DNA of 64,000 bases from contig NZ_JACIEF010000001.1 in NCBI RefSeq assembly GCF_014196715.1, positions 602,872-666,871 on the forward strand. The letters run 5' to 3'. A program made the translations under genes and the position numbers. This document shows positions 27,000 through 34,912 of the stretch, one piece after another (the first letter of the stretch is position 1; each line of letters opens with the position of its first letter). Source of the stretch: Pedobacter zeae. Lineage in GTDB: Bacteria; Bacteroidota; Bacteroidia; Sphingobacteriales; Sphingobacteriaceae. The notes beneath the pieces are model-generated. The model did no database searches. It was given only the letters and a program-made list of their open reading frames with translations, and was not told the origin of the DNA.

Positions 27000-29579
27000 A
27001 TGAACAAAATTTTACTCTTTTTCTTTTCATTTTCGCTTTTGGCAAGCATTACTTTTGCCCAAAGTCCGATAACAGGTATTGTAAAAAAATCCAGCGGTGA
27101 GCCGGTACCGCGTGCAACGATAAAAGTAAGGGGCACGAACATCACAGTAAGTGCCGATGATAATGGTGCTTTCAAAATTGACGCAAAGCAGGAGCCTCCG
27201 TTTTACCTCCAGGTAAGCTCGGTAGGGTACAAACCCCAGGATTTTCAGATTTTAAGGTATCAGGAAACACCTATCGAACTGGTTTTGGTAGAAAGTGCAC
27301 TTTTAGATGAAATCGTGGTAACCTCGCGCAGGCGTTCGGAAGTTCTGCAGGATGTTCCTATTCCGATTACCGTGATCGGAGGCCGTGCTGCTGAAAATGC
27401 GGGTGCATTTAATGTTAACCGTTTAAAAGAATTGGTTCCTTCAGTGCAGTTATATGCCTCTAATGCCAGAAATACAACCCTTAATATCAGGGGTTTAGGT
27501 TCAACATTTGGTTTAACCAACGATGGTATTGATCCTGGTGTAGGTTTTTATGTAGATGGTGTTTATCACGCCCGTCCGGCAGCAACCTCAACCGATTTTC
27601 TTGATATTGAGCAGATCGAAATCCTTCGCGGCCCACAGGGAACCTTGTTCGGGAAAAACACCACTGCTGGTGCATTCAATATCACCACCACCAAACCAAC
27701 CTTAACACCAAGCGCAAAAGTAGAATTGAGTGTTGGTAATTATAATTTTATCCAGGCTAAAACATCAGTTTCCGGAGCTTTGGCAAAAGATCTTGCAGCA
27801 AAAATTTCAATTTCGGGTACACAACGCGATGGTACCATCTGGAATACCAGGGAAGAGCGCAGATACAGCGGACAGAACAACCTTGGCTTTAAAGGTCAAT
27901 TGTATTACACTCCTTCAGAGAAATTACAGGTATTGTTAAGTGGCGATGTAAGCATCCAGCACCCGGCAGGTTATCCATTGGTTATTGCAGGTGTAACCAC
28001 TACCGAAAGAAGTGCATACCGCCAGTATGCCAGGATTATATCTGATTTAGGCTATCAACAACCTAAGATTGATCCTTTCTCAAGGGAGATCAACACCAAT
28101 ACCCCTTGGCGCCACAACCAGTCAATTGGTGGTATCTCAGTAAATGTTGATTACAAAATTGGTAAAGGAACGCTTACCTCAACCACTGCCTGGAGATTCT
28201 GGAACTGGGATCCTACCAACGACAGGGATTTCTCTGAGGTAGCAGCGTTAACCAAATCGCAGGGTAATTCGCGCCACGATCAATATTCGCAGGAAGTGAG
28301 GTATGCGGGTAACCTAACCGATAAATTAAGTGGTGTAATCGGTGTTTATTTACTGGGACAGAACTTAAAAGGATTATCGCAGACAGAAGAGGTAGGTAAA
28401 GATCAATGGCGGTTTGTACAAACCAGTAATACCGGCAGTCAGGCATTATACTCAACTCCTGGTTTGTTAGATGGTTTTGGCATTAAAACCAACTCCACTA
28501 TTAAATCGTTAAGTGCTGCCGTTTTTGCACAGGTTGATTGGGAAGTTTTAAAGAACCTGCACGTATTGCCAGGTTTACGCTATACTTATGATAAAAAAGA
28601 TGTTGATTACGATCGGGTAACTTATGGTGGTTTACAAACTAACGATGCGGCATTACTGGCGCTTAAGGCTGCTGTATACGCAAATCAACAGTTTACAACA
28701 AAGGTAGATAACAACAATTTATCAGGTAACTTCACCGTATCATACCGCCCAAGCCATAACTTAAATGTTTATGGAACTTTTTCTACCGCTTACAAACCGG
28801 TTGGGGTTAACGTAGGTGGTTTGCCAACTACCTCAACGGGAGCAGCCGATTTGTCGGTAGCCGTAGTTAAACCGGAGTATGTACAACATTATGAGCTAGG
28901 TGCTAAAACAAAGCCATTTAAAGGTGCTATTGTAAACATCAGTTTATTTAACAGCGATATTAAAGATTACCAGACCAACGTTCAATCGCCACAGCTGGGT
29001 GTAAACAGGGGATATCTGGCAAATGCCGAAAAAGTAAGGGTAAAAGGATTAGAAGTAGACGGATCGTATCAGCTGGAAAGATTTTTAACTTTAAATGCTG
29101 CTTTGGCTTATCTGGATGGCAAATATGTCAAATTCACCAATGCTCCTCTTCCATTAGAAGAAACCGGGCATACCGAATTGGTAAATGGTGTTGCTACCCA
29201 GGTGGCATTTAAAGATGCTTCGGGAGGTAGATTGCCGGGTATTTCAAAATGGAATATCTCTGGCGGTACCGAACTGAGTACAGCAGGTAACCTGGCCACC
29301 AGGGAAGGTAGATATTTTATTGCTGGCGATGCCAGTTACCGTTCTGAATATTCATCAAACCCTACACCATCAAGTGTATTGAATGTTAAAGGTTATGCCC
29401 TGTTCAATGCAAGGCTGGGTTTCAAATCGGATAAATTCTCCCTATTTGTTTGGAGCAGAAACCTAGCAAATAAAAATTATTACGAGCAATTACAGGCTGC
29501 TGCAGGTAACTCTGGTTTATATGCCGGTGTATTGGGCGATCCAAGAACTTATGGTGCAACCATCCGTTATGCTTTTTAA
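27000..29579 (+). CDS. TonB-dependent receptor
   Basis: An 859-residue outer-membrane receptor. Residues 1-20 are a signal peptide (TFAQ), then a carboxypeptidase-regulatory-like domain (~21-100), a plug domain (~110-225, with VPIPITVIGG and LRGPQGTLFGKN), and a beta barrel that ends in a Phe (IRYAF). It is not of the SusC type, as the RGPQGTLFG plug and NKNYYEQL end are more like siderophore/proteobacterial receptors. The substrate is unknown. It is preceded by the Cys-rich leader, so it could import a sulfur compound. A terminator follows. Confidence 0.9.
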   Translation: MNKILLFFFSFSLLASITFAQSPITGIVKKSSGEPVPRATIKVRGTNITVSADDNGAFKIDAKQEPPFYLQVSSVGYKPQDFQILRYQETPIELVLVESALLDEIVVTSRRRSEVLQDVPIPITVIGGRAAENAGAFNVNRLKELVPSVQLYASNARNTTLNIRGLGSTFGLTNDGIDPGVGFYVDGVYHARPAATSTDFLDIEQIEILRGPQGTLFGKNTTAGAFNITTTKPTLTPSAKVELSVGNYNFIQAKTSVSGALAKDLAAKISISGTQRDGTIWNTREERRYSGQNNLGFKGQLYYTPSEKLQVLLSGDVSIQHPAGYPLVIAGVTTTERSAYRQYARIISDLGYQQPKIDPFSREINTNTPWRHNQSIGGISVNVDYKIGKGTLTSTTAWRFWNWDPTNDRDFSEVAALTKSQGNSRHDQYSQEVRYAGNLTDKLSGVIGVYLLGQNLKGLSQTEEVGKDQWRFVQTSNTGSQALYSTPGLLDGFGIKTNSTIKSLSAAVFAQVDWEVLKNLHVLPGLRYTYDKKDVDYDRVTYGGLQTNDAALLALKAAVYANQQFTTKVDNNNLSGNFTVSYRPSHNLNVYGTFSTAYKPVGVNVGGLPTTSTGAADLSVAVVKPEYVQHYELGAKTKPFKGAIVNISLFNSDIKDYQTNVQSPQLGVNRGYLANAEKVRVKGLEVDGSYQLERFLTLNAALAYLDGKYVKFTNAPLPLEETGHTELVNGVATQVAFKDASGGRLPGISKWNISGGTELSTAGNLATREGRYFIAGDASYRSEYSSNPTPSSVLNVKGYALFNARLGFKSDKFSLFVWSRNLANKNYYEQLQAAAGNSGLYAGVLGDPRTYGATIRYAF

Positions 29580-29613
29580 TAGTTAAATTAGCTTTTCTCT
29601 CTTATATTTGGTT

Positions 29614-29644
29614 AAAAGGAGCGGTGTAATGCCGCTCCTTTTTT
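29614..29644 (+). terminator. terminator after the TonB receptor
   Basis: AAAAGGAGCGG (29614-29624) pairs with CCGCTCCTTTT (29632-29642) and is followed by more T. A strong terminator. Confidence 0.85.
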
Positions 29645-29910
29645 GTACTAAAAAGTACTTAATATTCCCGGTTTACCGGGGATAATCAATATTGATTTTG
29701 AAGGCAAAAGTCACATTTCATCTTAAAGCCGGTCCCTGCTTTCCGTTTCTTTCCTCGCTGCCGCTCCACAATCAGGTTTATTTAAACAAGCTGCTAGTTC
29801 TCGCAAAGAAACAATGCCATTATTTCTACCGGATGGCCTGTAACAGCTTTGTGCAGAATTAAAATTTATAGAAAGCCAATAAAACCTTAACTTCGGTAAA
29901 TTTTAAAAAA
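29645..29910. other. intergenic spacer with small hairpins and repeat phrases
   Basis: Holds two tiny hairpins (GTACTAAAAAGTAC at 29645-29658 and CCCGGTTTACCGGG near 29668) and a degraded version of the CTCGCTG...TCAGGTTTA phrase near 29754. No gene, promoter or RNA is clear. Confidence 0.4.
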
Positions 29911-30504
29911 ATGAATAAGCTTAATTCGGTTTGCGTGTACTGTGGCTCAAACTTTAATGGCGATGTACCATTAAGAAATGCGATAAAACAGTTGGCAGAA
30001 ACATTGGTAAGGCAGCAGATTAAATTAGTTTATGGAGGGGGGAGTGTAGGAGTAATGGGTGTTTTGGCCGACGATGTGCTGGAACTAGGCGGTTTGGTTA
30101 CCGGTATCATTCCTCAGTTCTTAATGGATAAAGAAGTTGGACATAAGGGGATAACAGAAATGATCGTGACTGAAAATATGCACCAGCGTAAACAGAAAAT
30201 GGCCGATTTAAGTGACGGATTTGTGATTTTACCTGGCGGTTTTGGTACACTGGAAGAATTTTTCGAAGTGCTTACCTGGTTGCAGCTGGGCCTGCATAAC
30301 AAACCCATTGGCGTATTAAATGTAAATGGTTTTTACGATCCGCTGTTTGCACAGATGGATATGATGGTCCGGAATAAATTTTTAAAACCTGCCAACCGCG
30401 ACCTGGTTTTTAACGAAGCAGATGCTGAAAGCCTGATCAACAAAATGGATAATTTTTCTGCCATTCCTGACGAGGTTTGGTTTAGGGAAAGGAATTTAAG
30501 TTAA
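29911..30504 (+). CDS. LOG family protein, nucleoside 5'-monophosphate phosphoribohydrolase
   Basis: A 197-residue protein of the LOG family (TIGR00730), which cleaves the N-glycosidic bond of a nucleoside monophosphate. The signature PGGFGTLEE at about 108-116 and the preceding Arg-Lys-Gln at ~93 are intact. The fold is Rossmann-like with YGGGSVGVMG near 41. Substrates in bacteria are mostly AMP-type or cytokinin-like; the exact one is not known. It is not obviously in an operon. Confidence 0.9.
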   Translation: MNKLNSVCVYCGSNFNGDVPLRNAIKQLAETLVRQQIKLVYGGGSVGVMGVLADDVLELGGLVTGIIPQFLMDKEVGHKGITEMIVTENMHQRKQKMADLSDGFVILPGGFGTLEEFFEVLTWLQLGLHNKPIGVLNVNGFYDPLFAQMDMMVRNKFLKPANRDLVFNEADAESLINKMDNFSAIPDEVWFRERNLS

Positions 30505-30675
30505 CCATGCTACCGCTTTTGGTTGATAACTCATCGTTGATAGTTGAATGGCTAATGTTAGGAATAGAATCAAAAATGTAATCATGATCTGTAGCGTATA
30601 AAACGATTAACCTCAAAACAGGAAATTTATAAAACCCGCCATGCGCAAAACGCTTGACACTAATACAAAATAACA

Positions 30676-31137
30676 ATGCAAATTATTACATCCCACGCAG
30701 AATTTGAGCAATACCTCGGTAAGGAATTAGGCGTTTCTTCATGGCACACGATTACACAGGAACAGATCAATAAATTCGCTGATGCAACATTAGACCATCA
30801 ATGGATACATGTTGATGAAGAACGCGCACAGAATGAAGGTCCGTTTAAAGCAACAATTGCGCACGGTTATTTAACCTTATCTTTAATTCCTTATTTATGG
30901 AAAGAGATTGTTGATATCCAGAATTTAAAAATGGAAATCAATTATGGTATTGAAAGTTTAAGGTTTGCACAGGCCGTTACGGTTAACAGTAAGGTAAGAC
31001 TAAAAGCTAAACTGGCTTCAATTATTAACCTGCGTGGTGTAACTAAAGTAAATATGGCTATCGAAATGGAAATTGAAGATCAGAAAAAGCCTGCGTTTAA
31101 TGGAGAAGTGGTTTTCTTATATCACTTCAACAATTAG
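30676..31137 (+). CDS. MaoC-like dehydratase domain protein
   Basis: A 153-residue single hot-dog-fold MaoC-type hydratase. The region FADATLDHQWIHVDEERA holds the catalytic Asp and His pattern (A-D-x-x-x-H-x-x-x-H), and GPFKATIAHGYLTLSL the conserved loop. It would hydrate an enoyl-CoA or act in fatty acid metabolism. The gene is followed by a short intergenic gap and a lipoprotein gene on the same strand, and further on by acyl-CoA carboxylase, a loose metabolic context. Confidence 0.88.
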   Translation: MQIITSHAEFEQYLGKELGVSSWHTITQEQINKFADATLDHQWIHVDEERAQNEGPFKATIAHGYLTLSLIPYLWKEIVDIQNLKMEINYGIESLRFAQAVTVNSKVRLKAKLASIINLRGVTKVNMAIEMEIEDQKKPAFNGEVVFLYHFNN

Positions 31138-31187
31138 CTATCAGTTGTAGCATGTAGCTGATTTTTAACGTTATTAATGAAATAATT

Positions 31188-31733
31188 ATGCAGATGAAAA
31201 AGATCAGCACATTGCTCATTTTGGTTTTAGCAGGTTTGTTTACGCTCTCCTGTCAAAAAAAACAGGAGCAAAACCTTGCCTCCGATTCATTTTTGCCGAT
31301 GCAGGTCGGCAATTTATGGTATATGAACGATCAATCTTATACTGAGATAAAAGATACCGTAAGAATCAACAAAAAACTTTTTTATAAATTTTATTCCGTA
31401 GTTGGCGGCGATGCTGGCAGCATCGTTTACCTGCGGATTGATGAGCATAATAGATTGGTAGAGAGTTATCCGGATAGCCCGGATAAAATCTATATCAGGG
31501 CAGATTTTAATGCAAAAACAGGGGATAAATTTTTTACCACCGGAGCAAAAGACGAAAACGACAATGAAGTAACTGTTGTTCAAAAATCAGATCAGGAAAT
31601 GACCTTCTCTTTCGATCCCGTTTATCATCCCAATCTGAAAGGGCATCCCTATGAAGTCAAATATATCAAGGGCAGGGGCTGGGCCGAAAAGTATCAAAAA
31701 ATAAAAATCGATGGGGTAGTTTATAAAGGATAG
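31188..31733 (+). CDS. putative lipoprotein, unknown function
   Basis: A 181-residue protein with a lipoprotein signal: a charged head, hydrophobic ~6-20 and LSC at ~22 (Cys22 or so), followed by QKKQ. The mature part has many Lys/Asp and beta-strand-like pattern, and no domain is recognised. It would sit on the outer face of a membrane. Cotranscription with the MaoC gene (51-base gap) is possible. Confidence 0.7.
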   Translation: MQMKKISTLLILVLAGLFTLSCQKKQEQNLASDSFLPMQVGNLWYMNDQSYTEIKDTVRINKKLFYKFYSVVGGDAGSIVYLRIDEHNRLVESYPDSPDKIYIRADFNAKTGDKFFTTGAKDENDNEVTVVQKSDQEMTFSFDPVYHPNLKGHPYEVKYIKGRGWAEKYQKIKIDGVVYKG

Positions 31734-31974
31734 TTTGACACTGCTCGTTTGGCAGTTAGCATTTAACTTTCTTTGTAAATAAAACTTTGTACTATTTTCT
31801 TTGTATGGTTCCCCGAAGATATAAGAAGATTACCGCAGAAATTTTAAAGTGATAACTCTGCGATCTGTTTGGTTTAAAAAAACAGCGTGAGGTACACTAG
31901 GGTTAAGCCTTCCTGTAGACCAGAAACCGATTTGGTCAATACTGTTTTTCTAAAATTAAATTTAAATTGCCTCC

Positions 31975-33603
31975 ATGAATATCGAATTCAATAAAAATGA
32001 GGATGTGAATAAACAGCTGGTTTACGAGCTGAAAACCAAACTCAAAAAAATCTATCTTGGTGGAGGCGAAAAAAATGCCGCGAAGCAAAAGGAAAAAGGA
32101 AAACTTTTAGCCCGTGAGCGCATTGCCTATTTAATCGATAAAGATTCCAACTTTTTGGAGGTCGGTGCCTTTGCAGCTGATGGTATGTATGCCGCGCAGG
32201 GTGGATGTCCGTCTGCAGGAGTAATCTGTGGTATCGGCTATGTAAGTGGCAGGCAGTGTATGATTGTGGCTAACGATGCAACTGTGAAAGCCGGAGCCTG
32301 GTTCCCGATGACGGCCAAGAAAAATCTCCGTGCACAGGAAATTGCAATGGAAAACCGTTTGCCGGTAATTTACCTGGTAGATAGTGCAGGGGTGTACCTG
32401 CCAATGCAGGATGAAATTTTCCCTGATAAGGAACATTTCGGACGGATGTTTCGTAACAACGCCATCATGTCGTCGGAAGGTATTGTACAAATTTCGGCCA
32501 TTATGGGGGCCTGTGTAGCAGGTGGGGCTTATTTACCGATTATGAGCGATGAAGCTATGATTGTTGATAAAACGGGGTCGGTATTTTTGGCGGGGTCATA
32601 TCTGGTAAAATCGGCCATTGGCGAAGAAGTAGATAACGAAACGCTGGGTGGGGCAACCACCCACTGCGAAATATCGGGTGTTACTGATTATAAACACCCC
32701 AATGACCAGGCCTGTTTAGATAGTATTAAAAACATCATGAGCATGCTGGGTGCACCTGAAAATGCAGGTTTCGATCGCATTGCAGCGGTTAAGCCAAAAC
32801 AAAAAGAAGAAGAACTGTATGGCATTTTCCCCGAAAACAGGGATAAGCCGTACGAAATGATGGATGTAATTAACCGTTTGCTTGATGGATCTGAATTTGA
32901 AGAATATAAAAAAGGTTATGGTCAGAGTATTATCTGCGGCTTAGGCCGTATTGATGGCTGGGCGGTAGGTATTGTAGCTAATCAACGTAAAGTGGTGAAA
33001 TCGAAAAAAGGGGAGATGCAGTTTGGTGGGGTAATTTATTCGGATAGTGCCGATAAAGCCTCACGTTTTATCATGAACTGTAACCAGAAGAAAATCCCTT
33101 TGGTGTTTTTACAGGATGTTACCGGTTTTATGGTGGGAAGCCGGTCAGAACATGGTGGTATTATAAAAGATGGTGCCAAAATGGTTAATGCGGTGGCCAA
33201 CTCTGTCGTACCAAAGTTTACCATTGTATTGGGTAATTCTTACGGCGCTGGTAATTATGCCATGTGTGGTAAGGCTTACGATCCACGCCTGATTTATGCC
33301 TGGCCAACAGCAAAAATTGCCGTGATGGGTGGCTCGCAGGCGGCAAAAACATTGCTGCAGATTCAGGAAGCTTCTTTAAAAGCAAAAGGAGAGGTTATTA
33401 CACCTGAAAAAGAAGCCGGATTGCTAAAAGAAATAACCGATAAATACGATAGCCAAACCACTCCATATTATGCCGCATCACGGCTTTGGGTAGATGGGGT
33501 AATCGACCCGCTCGAAACCAGGAAAGTAATTTCTATGGGAATAGAAGCAGCTAACCAATCGCCAATTACCAGGAAATTTAATGTAGGGGTAATTCAGACC
33601 TAG
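31975..33603 (+). CDS. acyl-CoA carboxylase carboxyltransferase (beta) subunit
   Basis: A 542-residue carboxyltransferase of the methylcrotonyl/propionyl-CoA type. The N-terminal half has GGCPSAGVICGIGYVSGRQ and ANDATVKAGAWFPMT, the centre VDSAGVYLPMQDEIFPD and GACVAGGAYLPIMSDE, and the second half the FLQDVTGFMVG and GNSYGAGNYAMCGKAYDPR oxyanion stretches. It would use a biotin-carrying alpha subunit, which is not in the window. Leucine catabolism is the likely setting, but the substrate is uncertain. Confidence 0.85.
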   Translation: MNIEFNKNEDVNKQLVYELKTKLKKIYLGGGEKNAAKQKEKGKLLARERIAYLIDKDSNFLEVGAFAADGMYAAQGGCPSAGVICGIGYVSGRQCMIVANDATVKAGAWFPMTAKKNLRAQEIAMENRLPVIYLVDSAGVYLPMQDEIFPDKEHFGRMFRNNAIMSSEGIVQISAIMGACVAGGAYLPIMSDEAMIVDKTGSVFLAGSYLVKSAIGEEVDNETLGGATTHCEISGVTDYKHPNDQACLDSIKNIMSMLGAPENAGFDRIAAVKPKQKEEELYGIFPENRDKPYEMMDVINRLLDGSEFEEYKKGYGQSIICGLGRIDGWAVGIVANQRKVVKSKKGEMQFGGVIYSDSADKASRFIMNCNQKKIPLVFLQDVTGFMVGSRSEHGGIIKDGAKMVNAVANSVVPKFTIVLGNSYGAGNYAMCGKAYDPRLIYAWPTAKIAVMGGSQAAKTLLQIQEASLKAKGEVITPEKEAGLLKEITDKYDSQTTPYYAASRLWVDGVIDPLETRKVISMGIEAANQSPITRKFNVGVIQT

Positions 33604-33679
33604 TTTCTTATGCCAGGCTATATCTTAAGTGTTTTTCATCCGCCACTGTTAATAAGTAAACTATGTTGACAATGTATGC

Positions 33680-33710
33680 TTGTTAACAATTATTTAAAGC
33701 ATTAAATTTG
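33680..33710 (+). promoter_or_regulatory. candidate promoter for trxB
   Basis: TTG at 33680-33682 and a perfect TAAATTTG at 33703-33710, 20 bases apart. The gene starts 37 bases later. Confidence 0.5.
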
Positions 33711-33747
33711 CATTACGATTAATGAATTTCAAACACACAATAATATA

Positions 33748-34704
33748 ATGTCACAAGAAAATGAGCACGTTCAGTGCTTAATTATAGGTTCAGGTCCTGC
33801 AGGTTATACCGCTGCAATTTATGCGGCAAGGGCTGATTTAAAGCCGGTTATGTATACTGGTATGCAAGCTGGCGGACAGCTTACACAAACTACTGATGTA
33901 GAAAATTTTCCGGGTTATCCACAGGGTATCATGGGACCAGAAATGATGGAAGATTTCCGTAAGCAGGCAGAACGTTTTGGTACGGATATCCGTTTTGGTT
34001 ATGTAAGTTCGGTTGATTTTTCTTCAACACCACATAAAATAGTGGTTGATGAAATTAAAACCATTACAGCCGATACCGTTATTATTGCTACTGGGGCAAC
34101 CGCTAAATGGTTAGGTTTGCCAAGTGAGCAGCAATACAATGGTTTTGGTGTTTCGGCATGTGCGGTTTGTGACGGTTTCTTTTTTAAAGGACAGGATGTT
34201 GCCATAGTAGGTGCCGGAGATACCGCTGCCGAAGAAGCCACTTATTTGGCCAAACTTTGTAAAACCGTGCATTTATTGGTGCGCAGGGACGAATTCAGGG
34301 CGTCTAAAGCAATGGTAAGCCGGGTATTGGCTACCCCAAATATTGTGGTACACTATAATACCGAAACACAGGAAATTTTAGGTAACGGTAAAAACGTAAC
34401 TGCTGTTAAAGTTATCAATAACAAAACCGGCGTTGAATCTGATATTGCTGTAGAAGGTTTCTTTGTGGCTATTGGTCATAAACCGAATACAGATATTTTT
34501 AAAGGCCAGTTAGATATGGACGAAACCGGTTATTTAACCACTAAGCCAGGTTCTACCTTAACCAATATCGAAGGCGTTTTTGCCTGTGGCGATGTGCAGG
34601 ACATGTATTACCGTCAGGCGGTTACTGCCGCAGGTTCGGGTTGTATGGCCGCGCTTGATGCTGAAAGGTATTTAGCCGCTAAAGAACATCCGGTAGAAGC
34701 ATAA
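33748..34704 (+). CDS. trxB: thioredoxin-disulfide reductase
   Basis: A 318-residue flavoprotein that reduces thioredoxin with NADPH. The FAD motif GSGPAGY is at 14-20, the active-site CAVC at about 138-141 (VSACAVCDGFFF), the NADPH motif GAGDTAAEEA follows, and the C-terminal FAD motif GVFACGDVQD is near 285. Length is standard. It has its own promoter and a terminator after it. Confidence 0.96.
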   Translation: MSQENEHVQCLIIGSGPAGYTAAIYAARADLKPVMYTGMQAGGQLTQTTDVENFPGYPQGIMGPEMMEDFRKQAERFGTDIRFGYVSSVDFSSTPHKIVVDEIKTITADTVIIATGATAKWLGLPSEQQYNGFGVSACAVCDGFFFKGQDVAIVGAGDTAAEEATYLAKLCKTVHLLVRRDEFRASKAMVSRVLATPNIVVHYNTETQEILGNGKNVTAVKVINNKTGVESDIAVEGFFVAIGHKPNTDIFKGQLDMDETGYLTTKPGSTLTNIEGVFACGDVQDMYYRQAVTAAGSGCMAALDAERYLAAKEHPVEA

Positions 34705-34724
34705 CTACAATTAACATAATTTAG

Positions 34725-34756
34725 AAAGAGAAACCATTACCGGTTTCTCTTTTTTT
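34725..34756 (+). terminator. terminator after trxB
   Basis: AAAGAGAAACC (34725-34735) pairs with GGTTTCTCTTT (34742-34752), T run to 34756. Confidence 0.85.
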
Positions 34757-34912
34757 GCCTCGCAATCAATTTTTATGTAGCATTTTTTCTTATGAAAGCG
34801 CAGTTCCTAAGGCCTGCAACTTGCTATTCTCTTTTAAAGGAATGCCACTGTAATTTAAGCCATTTCAAGAATGCCCCGAGTTAGCCTTACAACACCCGGC
34901 CCTAAACATCCT

